The position numbers and the translations under genes are program-made. A stretch of DNA of 64,000 bases, from positions 1-64,000 of the forward strand of contig JBDSEV010000068.1 in assembly GCA_039919885.1 (NCBI GenBank). The letters are read 5' to 3'. Positions 37,061 through 45,311 of this stretch are shown here, piece after piece (position 1 is the first letter of the stretch; each line of letters starts with the position of its first letter). The DNA comes from JACMLD01 sp039919885. Its GTDB lineage: Bacteria > Bacteroidota > Bacteroidia > Chitinophagales > Chitinophagaceae. Under the pieces are notes generated by a model that did no database searches, was not told the origin of the DNA, and saw only the letters and a program-made list of their open reading frames with translations.

Positions 37061-37169
37061 GCCATAGCTGTTGGCCACGGGTTATTGCCAGCGCCGTGTA
37101 AATAAAGATGCGTTAATTACTCTGTACCTTAGCTAAGAAGCGAATGGCTAAAAACTAAAAGCTGTTTTC

Positions 37170-39599
37170 ATGATAAAAAACTATTTCACCGTTGCGCTGC
37201 GCAACCTGCTCAGAAATAAAACATTCACCGTAATTAATATTACCGGCCTGGCGGTTGGTATAGCGGTATTTATATTAATTTTTGAATTCGTGGCGGCAGA
37301 ATGGAGCAGTAATCGCTTCAATAAAAATTTCAATAACCTGTACCGCGTGGGCACCCTTGATAAAACCGGCGAACATGGCTATTACATTCCACCAGGTTTT
37401 ATGCCCTTGCTTACTGCAAAAGTGGCGGATATTGCATCCTTTACGCGGGTGACGGATGATCTCGCCAGCGGCGTTATTGGATTTACAGATGAAAAAACCG
37501 GTCAACTAAAAACATTACGGGAAGAAAATATATGTTTTGCAGACAGCAATTTTTTAAGCGTTTTTTCATTCCCGCTGCTGTCAGGCAGTCCGTCACTTGC
37601 TGCTCCAAAAACAATGGCCCTGTCTGAGAAAATGGCCAAAAAGATATTTGGTAACTCCGCTGTCACCGGCAAAACAGTTACCATCAGCAACCAGTTTGGA
37701 AATACAGACTACACCATTATCGCGGTGTTTAAAGACATGGCAGCGCAATCTGATATCCGGCCATCCTTATTGCTATCATTAAATACCCTGGAAACAGCTG
37801 CGGGCCGCAATGGCAACGACTGGGCCGATCCTGCTACGCTTGACAATGGATTTGTGAATTGCTACGCGGTGCTAAAACCTACCGCAAGTGCCGCTGCAGT
37901 TGCAAAGCAAATCAACGGTATTGTGCACGAATTGCAACCTTCCGCTACCGAGCAGGTAATCCTTCAGCCGTTCAGCGAACTGCACCTCGCCCCTGCTTTT
38001 AATTACCCGTACCAGACTTTTGGCAGCTTGAAACTGGTTACGATGCTGGTGGGTGTAGGATTGCTTATTTTATTGATAGCCTGGGTAAATTATATCAACC
38101 TGTCAACCGTACAGGCATTAAGGCGCGCCAGGGAAACGGGTGTGCGCAAAGTGCTGGGTGCGAGCCGCGGTCAACTTACGCTCCAGTACCTTACCGAAAC
38201 TTTTTTTATAACTTTTTTTAGTGTGGCCATTTCATTTATACTTGTTCAGTTATTACAACAATTATTCAATTCATTTACGGGAAGAGAACTTTCGTTGCAG
38301 GCGCTTAGTAATGGTTGGTTCTGGACAGTTGCATTTTTGGTGATACTGCTGGGTTCTTTGCTCTCCGGCGGATATGTGGCATTTGTATTGAGTTCGTTTT
38401 CACCCATCACAGCAGTACGCGGAAAGATTGCCAGCAGCAGTAATGGCATCGTATTACGGAAAGGGCTGGTGGTATTCCAGTTTACCATCTCTATTATTTT
38501 TATTATTTCCACCATCGTTATGTACCGGCAATTGCAGTACATGAAAACGACGAATCTTGGACTTAACCTTACCCAGCTGCTGGTAATAAAAGGCCCCACC
38601 ATTGCTGCTGCGGGCAGTGCCCAACGAAATATAGCTTTCAAAAACGAATTGTCACACTTAGCTTTTATAAAAACCCTGACTGCCTCCAACAATGTTCCGG
38701 GCAAGGGATATAATTTTTCAGCAGATCACATCACTAAGCCAAGCGCGCAAAAAGGCGATGAGAAAAAAAGTTACAAGATGTTTATTGCTGACGAACATTT
38801 TTTTAACACCTATGGCATTCCGCTGCTGTACGGAAAAATGTTTACAACTGCGGATGCGGACCTCGGCTGGTCGAAAGCAAAAAAAGTAATCCTGAATCAA
38901 AAAGCGGTGGCTGCCCTGGGCTACGAAGCAAATGCGCAATTGCCCGGTCAAAAGATAGACTGGGCAGGCGAACAATATGAAATCGCCGGCATCGTAAAAG
39001 ACTACCATCACCTTTCCCTGCAGAACGCCATCGAACCAATCGTATTTCTGCCCTCCGCCTCTTCCTATTATTTTACCGTGCAAACGGATGTCAACAACAT
39101 GCCAGGTAAAATTGCTACGCTCAACGCCATTTATAATAAATATTTTTCCGGGAACCCATTTGAATATTTTTTTGCAGACGAAACCTATAATAAACAATAT
39201 GCCAGTGAGCAACAGCTGGGTAACACTTTCATTGCAGCTGCAGTTATTGCTATTTTAATTGCATGTATGGGCTTGTTCGGACTGGCGGTCTTTACGGCAC
39301 AGCAGCGAACCAAGGAAATTGGAATACGCAAAGTGATGGGTGCCAGTATAAAAAATATTGCGGGGTTGTTGTCTTTAGATTTTGTAAAACTGGTAGTAGC
39401 CGCCATTATTATTGCTACGCCGGTTGCATGGTGGGCAGGCAACCAGTGGCTGCAGCAATTTGCATATCGCACCACGGTTGCCTGGTGGATATTTGCAATG
39501 GCTGGTGCCAGCGCGATACTGATCGCGGTGTTAACGGTCAGCTTCCAGGCTGTTAAAGCGGCCAGGGCCAACCCGGTAACGTCGCTTAGGGCGGAATAG
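37170..39599 (+). CDS. P14: MacB/FtsX-family ABC permease with a variant coupling motif
   Basis: 809 residues, start MIKNYFTVALRNLLRNK, preceded by the shared leader CTAAAAGCTGTTTTC. The first coupling motif is ETGVRKVLGA (322-331), Thr replacing the conserved Ile; the second is EIGIRKVMGA (716-725). After the second motif the usual LLS-K-(D/E)-F reads LLSLDF, losing the Lys. The periplasmic segment is GIVKDYHHLSLQN. The tail is ARANPVTSLRAE. Its N-terminus is the closest intact match by eye to the remnant at 13654. It is the last permease; the 248 bp after it hold promoter unit D and then the ATPase gene. Confidence 0.91.
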   Translation: MIKNYFTVALRNLLRNKTFTVINITGLAVGIAVFILIFEFVAAEWSSNRFNKNFNNLYRVGTLDKTGEHGYYIPPGFMPLLTAKVADIASFTRVTDDLASGVIGFTDEKTGQLKTLREENICFADSNFLSVFSFPLLSGSPSLAAPKTMALSEKMAKKIFGNSAVTGKTVTISNQFGNTDYTIIAVFKDMAAQSDIRPSLLLSLNTLETAAGRNGNDWADPATLDNGFVNCYAVLKPTASAAAVAKQINGIVHELQPSATEQVILQPFSELHLAPAFNYPYQTFGSLKLVTMLVGVGLLILLIAWVNYINLSTVQALRRARETGVRKVLGASRGQLTLQYLTETFFITFFSVAISFILVQLLQQLFNSFTGRELSLQALSNGWFWTVAFLVILLGSLLSGGYVAFVLSSFSPITAVRGKIASSSNGIVLRKGLVVFQFTISIIFIISTIVMYRQLQYMKTTNLGLNLTQLLVIKGPTIAAAGSAQRNIAFKNELSHLAFIKTLTASNNVPGKGYNFSADHITKPSAQKGDEKKSYKMFIADEHFFNTYGIPLLYGKMFTTADADLGWSKAKKVILNQKAVAALGYEANAQLPGQKIDWAGEQYEIAGIVKDYHHLSLQNAIEPIVFLPSASSYYFTVQTDVNNMPGKIATLNAIYNKYFSGNPFEYFFADETYNKQYASEQQLGNTFIAAAVIAILIACMGLFGLAVFTAQQRTKEIGIRKVMGASIKNIAGLLSLDFVKLVVAAIIIATPVAWWAGNQWLQQFAYRTTVAWWIFAMAGASAILIAVLTVSFQAVKAARANPVTSLRAE

Positions 39600-39677
39600 T
39601 TGTCCTTCAATCGCCCATTCAAATTCACGTTTGCAAAAGTTAACAGGTACCACTGATGGCTAATAGCCGGCCAGCTA

Positions 39678-39782
39678 CGTACGAAATCGTACAAAAAGTG
39701 TCCGTTTCCGTACACCCCGCCGGACACATCTGGGCTAAACCCTTTACTGGCAAAGGTTTGATTGTTGGCACAGCAGTTGAAA
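39678..39782 (+). promoter_or_regulatory. Promoter unit D: tandem dyads plus sigma-54-like -24/-12 element
   Basis: Dyad D1 is CGTACG-AAAT-CGTACA (39678-39693) and D2 is TGTCCG-TTTC-CGTACA (39699-39714), 21 bp apart; a lone half-site CGGACA follows at 39721. After 51 bp from D2 comes TTGGCACAGCAGTTGAAA (39765-39782), with a perfect TGGCAC block and TTGA at -12. The predicted start near 39792 gives the ATPase gene a leader of about 56 nt. This places the only ATPase and the TolC channel under the same signal as the permeases. Confidence 0.7.
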
Positions 39783-39847
39783 AACAAGTGCGGCAGCCAT
39801 CGTTTTAACCACTAGGTTATCAGGTATCAAAAAGAAAAAATAAATGT

Positions 39848-40510
39848 ATGATTGAACTAAAACATATTTCAAAATGGGTACAGGTAGGCGGGGCAAGAAC
39901 TTTTTTGCTCAAGGACATCAGCCTTACCATTAAAGAAGGCGAATTTGTTTCCATTATGGGACCATCGGGCAGCGGTAAGTCCACCCTGTTGAATGTGATC
40001 GGTATGCTGGATGATGCAGATGAGGGTGAATATAATTTTTTGCATGAGGCTGTGCATAAGCTAAAGGAAAAAGCAAGATCGGCCCTGTATAAACAATACA
40101 TTGGGTTTGTATTCCAGGCTTATCACCTGATTGATGAACTGACCGTGTATGAAAATATTGAGACCCCACTTATCTACCAGGACATAAAAGCGTCTGAACG
40201 AAAAGCAATGGTGGCGGATATGCTGGATCGCTTTAACATAGTAGGCAAGAAAGATCTTTTCCCTACACAGTTGTCCGGTGGCCAGCAGCAACTGGTAGGT
40301 ATTGCCCGCGCTTTAATAGCAAAACCAAAATTATTACTTGCGGATGAACCCACCGGTAACCTTAATTCAAAACAGGGTGAAGAAATAATGGATCTTTTTA
40401 AAGAACTGAATAAAGACGGCGTAACCATTATACAAGTAACCCACTCAGAAAAAAACGCGGGTTATGGCACGCATGTTATCAACTTACTGGATGGCAGAAT
40501 TGATAACTAA
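39848..40510 (+). CDS. ABC transporter ATPase, LolD/MacB type
   Basis: 220 residues, the usual length of stand-alone LolD/FtsE/MacB-type ATPases. All motifs are intact: Walker A GPSGSGKST (38-46), Q-loop Gln90 (GFVFQ), signature LSGGQQQ (142-148), Walker B LLLADE (162-167), and H-loop His199 (QVTHS). The signature lacks the Arg common in LSGGQQQR, having Leu. It should form a cytoplasmic dimer that binds the E-x-G-x-R-K coupling loops of the permeases. It is the only ATPase of this type in the window, beside 14 complete permeases, so it probably serves many of them. It follows P14 by 248 bp under promoter unit D and is 85 bp upstream of the TolC-type gene. The ATG at 39848 gives the family start MIELKHISK. 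Confidence 0.93.
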   Translation: MIELKHISKWVQVGGARTFLLKDISLTIKEGEFVSIMGPSGSGKSTLLNVIGMLDDADEGEYNFLHEAVHKLKEKARSALYKQYIGFVFQAYHLIDELTVYENIETPLIYQDIKASERKAMVADMLDRFNIVGKKDLFPTQLSGGQQQLVGIARALIAKPKLLLADEPTGNLNSKQGEEIMDLFKELNKDGVTIIQVTHSEKNAGYGTHVINLLDGRIDN

Positions 40511-40595
40511 TGCAAATTGCTTAAACCAGGAGAAGTGCAGCATAATGCCGGATAGCCATTGGCTGAAGGCTTTACTAAAAATTGATTTACAGCTT

Positions 40596-41924
40596 ATGAA
40601 GCAGTTATTTTTTTTGAAAGGATGTCTATTGATTTCTTTGTTTGGCGCAGCGCAGGACAGCGTGCTTACCCTGAAGCAAAGTGTTGAAATAGCCATCGCC
40701 AATAATGCAACGGTGAAACAGGTGGAGTTTCAGATGGACATTGCAGGTGTTAACCTGAACCAGGCAAAGGGAAACTTTCTTCCGCAGGTAAATGGCACCA
40801 TCAACCACAACCTTAACCAGGGCCGGAGCATTGACCCCGCAAATAATGGCTATATCAACCAGCAGTTAACAACCGCCAACTATAACCTTTCAGGAAATGT
40901 TACCATTTTTAATGGTTTCTACCTGCTCAACAACCTGAAAAGCAATAAATATTATTACGAAGCCAGCAAAATGGACTGGCAGCAGTCGAAAGACAAAATC
41001 CTGCTGGATGTGATGCTGGCGTATGTGCAGATGCTCACCAATAACGATTTGCTGGAGCAGGCACGCCGCCAGGCCGATGTAACCAACCAGCAAGTGAGCC
41101 GGCTGGAAATTATGAACCGCGAAGGTGCCATTAAACCCTCCGACCTGTTTGATTTAAAGGGTCAGTATGGCAGTGATCAGCTGGCGTATGTAAATGCACA
41201 GAATTCGCTTGACCAGGCCCGTTATACACTCGCGCAACTGATGAATGTGCCGTATACCAAAAACCTGACAGCCGCTCAAATTGGCGCAGAGCAGTTTGAT
41301 ATGAACTACGGCAGTTCGCCCGATAGTATCTACCAGGTAGCCATGCAGCAGTTGGCCATCATTAAAGCCGCTGATTTGAAAAGCAAGAGCTATGAAAAAC
41401 AGGTGCAGGCGCTTAAAGGCAACCTCTACCCCAGCCTGGGTGTAGGCGGTGGTATCAGTACCAATTTTTCCAGCCTCGCACAGGATGCCGCCAATAAAAA
41501 AATACCTTACGATAACCAATTGAAAAATAACTACGGTACCTATGTGGGTGCAGGCATTACAATTCCCATACTCAATAACTTCCGGTACCGCAACCAGGTG
41601 TCACTTGCTAAAATAGATTACAAAAGTGCACAGTTCATGGCGCAGACCACTAAAATTCAGCTGAAACAAAACATTGAAAAGGATTATTTTAATATGACTG
41701 CCTCGCTCGAACGTTACAAAACGCTCAACGACCAGGTGGTTGCGTATTCAGAATCATTTCGCGCGGCCGATACCCGGTTCACACAGGGTGTGGGTACAAC
41801 GGTGGATTATATTATTGCAAAAAACAACCTCGACCGTGCCAAAACAAACCTGATTGTTGCCCGGTACGATTACTTCCTGAGAACCAAAATACTCGATTAC
41901 TACCAACAGCGTCCGCTTTGGTAA
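40596..41924 (+). CDS. TolC-family outer-membrane channel protein
   Basis: 442 residues from the ATG at 40596 (MKQLFFLKGCLLISLFGAAQD), which starts a signal peptide with a probable cut near residue 19. In-frame codons upstream to 40464 overlap the ATPase gene and look non-coding. The mature part has the duplicated outer-membrane efflux protein layout: LKQSVEIAIANN at 26-37, then SGNVTIFNGF (99-108), long helical stretches rich in Ala and Gln, and a second repeat with GAGITIPILNNFRYRNQV. The C-terminal TVDYIIAKNNLDRAKTNLI is typical. It should form a trimeric tunnel across the outer membrane. It lies 85 bp after the ATPase; no HlyD/MacA-type adaptor is found nearby, so the adaptor is either outside the window or absent. 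It converges with the GH5 gene. Confidence 0.92.
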   Translation: MKQLFFLKGCLLISLFGAAQDSVLTLKQSVEIAIANNATVKQVEFQMDIAGVNLNQAKGNFLPQVNGTINHNLNQGRSIDPANNGYINQQLTTANYNLSGNVTIFNGFYLLNNLKSNKYYYEASKMDWQQSKDKILLDVMLAYVQMLTNNDLLEQARRQADVTNQQVSRLEIMNREGAIKPSDLFDLKGQYGSDQLAYVNAQNSLDQARYTLAQLMNVPYTKNLTAAQIGAEQFDMNYGSSPDSIYQVAMQQLAIIKAADLKSKSYEKQVQALKGNLYPSLGVGGGISTNFSSLAQDAANKKIPYDNQLKNNYGTYVGAGITIPILNNFRYRNQVSLAKIDYKSAQFMAQTTKIQLKQNIEKDYFNMTASLERYKTLNDQVVAYSESFRAADTRFTQGVGTTVDYIIAKNNLDRAKTNLIVARYDYFLRTKILDYYQQRPLW

Positions 41925-42027
41925 AGAAGGAATTTAGCGCAGTGAATAGTCACCGCTCCCAATCATCCAAAAGTTGCGCGAGACTATTTTTTTTTGTTTC
42001 CTTGTTATTATAAAGTGCTGCCGCGGG

Positions 42028-43794
42028 CTATTTGACCGCTATGAATTGGATGGACTTGAGGTTAAACCCGCCCTGTTTAAAATACACCCGTAGTACTTGT
42101 TTACCTGCAACAGTAATTTTGCCGGCAGAAAAAGTTTTCCAGGTTTTCATACCGCCGCTATTGGGTACCCATATTTTTTGAAGCAGCCACGGGTTGGTGG
42201 CAGTTCCAATGGATATCCGCCCGCTGTCGTTATCAGCAGCTACCGTAAGCACCAGTTCGTATTTACCGCTTACTACATTGTCAATACTGTATTGCAACCA
42301 CTCTCCTGCTTCAATATCGCTTACGTAATAGCTTTCATATAATGCAGAATCTTTGCGGATATCAACGCCATCATTGCGGTATACCCCGCCACGGTTGCCT
42401 GCTGTTGTTTTTTGCGTGGCAGAACGATAATTAGCAGTATCCATGTCCAAATAGGCCTGTCCATTGATACCAAGATCATAATCAACTGCGCTCAGCACAA
42501 CGCCGTTTGAAATATTATTAGGTTTGAACGGGCGGGCAGCGCTGCTAAATGGTTGCCGCATCATAGCATCAATTACATCGCGGTGCACGATGTTGGTTTC
42601 AAATTTTGTATAGGTAGCCAATTCCAGCAAACCGCTGTACACATCGCTCTCCTTTGGCGGATTTTCTCTTTTACCATTCCAGTATGCCCGCAATGCCTCA
42701 TAATTATGATTGGTCTTTATTTGCAACGGATTATTGAAACCCAATTTTTTTAATGGCCACCATGCCCAGCCAATATTGTTTTTCTCCAATAACCGGATGG
42801 CATTTGTAAACCAGGTATTGCTGTTTTCGCCTGTCTCGCCCAGCCAGACGGGTATATTATTATCGTTACGGTATTGAAGTAGGTAGGCAATGGATTCCAC
42901 GTTGTTGTAATTCCAGTATTTGTGAAAACTCATGACCATGTTTTTGTCCCAGGCAGGCAAAATTCCCTTGTAGTTATTACCCCATGCATTGCCTTCGATG
43001 ATGATGATATGGTTTTTGTCTACCGCGCGTATGGCAGCAGTAATATCCACCATTAATTTTCTTAGTGGTGCGTTGCTGGTTTCTTTCTGACCATGTTTAT
43101 CATTGACAGTATCAGCAAATCCCCAGTTGGGCTCATTAATGATATCGTATCCGCCAATCCAGGGTTCTTCCGCATACCGGGCAGCAAGTTGTTTCCACAG
43201 GGCAATCATCTTCTGCTGGTTGGCTTCGCTGTCCCAGAGCGATGGTTTTGATGGGTCACGGTCCGCAATATTAAGATCATTGCCTTGCCCGCCCGGCGCC
43301 GCGTGCAAGTCCAGGATAAGGTACATTTTATTTGCTTTGCACCATACCAGCAGGCTGTCAGTCATGGCAAAGCCCTTTTCCAGCCAGGTTTGCTGGCCGG
43401 CAATGGGCTCCTTTTCTATTGGTAAAGTGTATAAGTTATAGTGCATCGGTAAACGCACAGAATTAAAGCCCCAGGCTTTCAGTGAATCGATATCCACCCG
43501 GCGGGTATGATTGGCCAGCCAGACATCATAAAATTCCTGCGCGCCTTCCTTACCAATTAATGCCTCTATATGTTTTCGTATTTCATGTTGCTGCTGCCAC
43601 TTGTTGGTTAGCCCCAGCATGTAGCCTTCCTGCAGCATCCATCCGCCAAGGCCAATGCCACGCAATAGCACATTTTCACCATTGCCATTAACGATTTGCT
43701 TGCCACTCGCTTTTAGAAAACCCTGTGCCTTGGCGTTAGTAAGCAAAACAATACCGGCAAGTGTAAATAAAATAAAACATTTAAGTCTTTGCAT
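42028..43794 (-). CDS. Secreted GH5-type glycoside hydrolase with C-terminal CBM6-like domain
   Basis: 588 residues from the ATG at 43794; a GTG seven codons upstream is less likely because MQRLKCFILF starts the signal peptide (cut near AKA-Q, residue 23). The catalytic barrel covers about 25-400. Glu221 in DIINEPN is the predicted acid/base and Glu320 in VWLGETGEN the nucleophile; the RLPMHYN segment (115-121) is typical of GH5. The C-terminal part (about 440-588; GEWLQYSID, NSGGMKTWKTF, LRVYFKQGGFNLKSIQF) resembles a CBM6/CBM35 sugar-binding domain. The N-terminal LGGWMLQEGYML resembles exo-beta-1,3-glucanase-like GH5 members, so a beta-glucan substrate is possible. It starts 11 bp after the GH30 stop, forming a clear two-gene operon. 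Confidence 0.88.
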   Translation of the reverse strand: MQRLKCFILFTLAGIVLLTNAKAQGFLKASGKQIVNGNGENVLLRGIGLGGWMLQEGYMLGLTNKWQQQHEIRKHIEALIGKEGAQEFYDVWLANHTRRVDIDSLKAWGFNSVRLPMHYNLYTLPIEKEPIAGQQTWLEKGFAMTDSLLVWCKANKMYLILDLHAAPGGQGNDLNIADRDPSKPSLWDSEANQQKMIALWKQLAARYAEEPWIGGYDIINEPNWGFADTVNDKHGQKETSNAPLRKLMVDITAAIRAVDKNHIIIIEGNAWGNNYKGILPAWDKNMVMSFHKYWNYNNVESIAYLLQYRNDNNIPVWLGETGENSNTWFTNAIRLLEKNNIGWAWWPLKKLGFNNPLQIKTNHNYEALRAYWNGKRENPPKESDVYSGLLELATYTKFETNIVHRDVIDAMMRQPFSSAARPFKPNNISNGVVLSAVDYDLGINGQAYLDMDTANYRSATQKTTAGNRGGVYRNDGVDIRKDSALYESYYVSDIEAGEWLQYSIDNVVSGKYELVLTVAADNDSGRISIGTATNPWLLQKIWVPNSGGMKTWKTFSAGKITVAGKQVLRVYFKQGGFNLKSIQFIAVK

Positions 43795-43805
43795 GGCTGG
43801 TGATT

Positions 43806-45224
43806 TTAATCCCACAAATACGTTGCTACAGATCCGCCGTCTAAGCTAAGGCTGGCGTATTTATTCTTGTACTGCACGTTGAAGGTCTGCGCCTGTTTGC
43901 CGGTATTCGCAACAATCAGCACAATTTTGCCTGCAGGTGTTTTAAATGCAACATTGCTGAGATTGGTTGTTTCATTTGATTGAATGCGCACGCTGCCGGG
44001 CACCACCAACTTCGACGCATGGGCAATAGAATAATACGCGAGGTTGCGGGTGACCGAATCTTTATCAATGGTAACGGCACCCTGGCACATGTTGCAACCG
44101 CCGCGGTCAGTGAAAGGTTTGTACTGTGGGTCGGCCGCGAGGTTCCATTCAATAACATTCCGGCTCCAGTTACGGGTTGCTCCAACAATCAGCCTGCTAA
44201 CCGGCGACGCAATATTTATTTTTGTAGCATCTGTTACACCAGCATTTCCAAAATCAACCACCATTTGCTCAGTGAAATAAATATTTTTATCGGGGTGGGC
44301 ATTGTGCACATCCGTGAGCGCAGTTATTTTTCCGCCGTACAGGTGAAAACCCGATCCGTCAATGTATTTTTTTGCTTCGGGATCATCTAAAATTAATATC
44401 GGATAATCTGGCCGGTCTGCATTGTGATCATACAAAATAATTTTGGTGTGGATGCCGGCTTTTGCAAATGCCGGGCCTAAATGATTTTTTATAAACGCGC
44501 CTTCTTCCGGCGCTGTTAGCAGCAGGCTGGGATTATTACCGGGGTGCAATGGCTCGTTCTGCACGGTAATGGCATCAATGAGAATGCCATCCGCTTTCAT
44601 GGCCTGTATGTACTTCACAAAATATTTTGCGTAAGCAGTATAATATTCAGGCTTCAGTCTTCCGCCACGTGCGTCGTTGTTGGTTTTCATCCAGGCTGGT
44701 GGCGACCACGGCGAGGCAAGTATTTTAATGGCAGGATTGATACGGAGGATTTCTTTCATTACCGGTATAACGTCCGTTTTATCGGGCCCAAGGTCAAACT
44801 TTTTCATGCCAGTATCTGTCTGTCCTGCCGGCAGATCATCATAAGAAAAAACATGGTCATTCAAATCCGAAGCGCCGATGCTCAGGCGGAGGTAGCTGAT
44901 ACCAACCTGCGTACCAAATAATTCTTTTAACAAAGCTGCTCTTGCCGAATCGCTCATACGGATAATATGCTGTGCGCTGCCACCGGTTAGTGCAAAACCA
45001 AAGCCATCAATGGTTTGAAAAGTTTCGGCAGCATTTACTTCGATAATATTTTTTGTGGTGGATTTGGCAGAAAAATGCACAGCAGCCGGCTGCAGGCTGA
45101 ATAACTGGGAACGATCTGCGTTCGTTAACCATTGGAGAATACCGGTTTGTGACTGCGCGTAGCTGGCCCGTTCAAATCCTGCCAGCAGCAATAAAAAGAA
45201 AACAAACTTTGTGGCGCATTTCAT
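43806..45224 (-). CDS. Secreted GH30-family glycoside hydrolase
   Basis: 472 residues from the ATG at 45224 (MKCATKFVFFLLLLAGFERA, signal peptide cut after SYA at 23); a GTG 11 codons upstream lies inside the palindromic element. GH30 hallmarks are the IDGFGFALTGGSA block (72-84), SPWSPPAWMKT (171-181), acid/base Glu224 in TVQNEPLHPG, nucleophile Glu319 in YFTEQ, and a C-terminal beta domain. The segment GGCNMCQGAVTID is closer to GH30 beta-1,6-glucanase-like members than to human-type glucocerebrosidases, so activity on beta-1,6-glucan is a reasonable guess. It is co-transcribed with the GH5 gene 11 bp downstream. A protective or nutritional role against fungal walls is inference. Confidence 0.88.
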   Translation of the reverse strand: MKCATKFVFFLLLLAGFERASYAQSQTGILQWLTNADRSQLFSLQPAAVHFSAKSTTKNIIEVNAAETFQTIDGFGFALTGGSAQHIIRMSDSARAALLKELFGTQVGISYLRLSIGASDLNDHVFSYDDLPAGQTDTGMKKFDLGPDKTDVIPVMKEILRINPAIKILASPWSPPAWMKTNNDARGGRLKPEYYTAYAKYFVKYIQAMKADGILIDAITVQNEPLHPGNNPSLLLTAPEEGAFIKNHLGPAFAKAGIHTKIILYDHNADRPDYPILILDDPEAKKYIDGSGFHLYGGKITALTDVHNAHPDKNIYFTEQMVVDFGNAGVTDATKINIASPVSRLIVGATRNWSRNVIEWNLAADPQYKPFTDRGGCNMCQGAVTIDKDSVTRNLAYYSIAHASKLVVPGSVRIQSNETTNLSNVAFKTPAGKIVLIVANTGKQAQTFNVQYKNKYASLSLDGGSVATYLWD

Positions 45225-45243
45225 ATTGCAAGTTGTTATCGCG

Positions 45244-45291
45244 TTTCGTGCGGACACGAAGCTCAGAGCTTCGGTCTCGTGCAGACACGAA
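45244..45291. repeat. REP-like compound palindrome upstream of the GH30 gene
   Basis: Two near-identical dyads, TCGTG-CGGA-CACGA (45246-45259) and TCGTG-CAGA-CACGA (45277-45290), flank a perfect 8-bp-arm hairpin CGAAGCTC-A-GAGCTTCG (45257-45273). The unit lies 20 bp upstream of the GH30 start and 20 bp after the DUF3347 gene. The nested symmetry looks like a dispersed REP-type element rather than a regulator site. Confidence 0.6.
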
Positions 45292-45311
45292 CGGGGTCAA
45301 GCGGTATTTCG

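Noticed and set aside
38718..39212. 164-codon minus-strand frame inside P14
   Set aside because: Antisense shadow of the second periplasmic domain of P14; composition is not protein-like.
39185..39787. 200-codon minus-strand frame across the P14 end
   Set aside because: It runs antisense through conserved P14 helices and over promoter unit D; no family is recognised.
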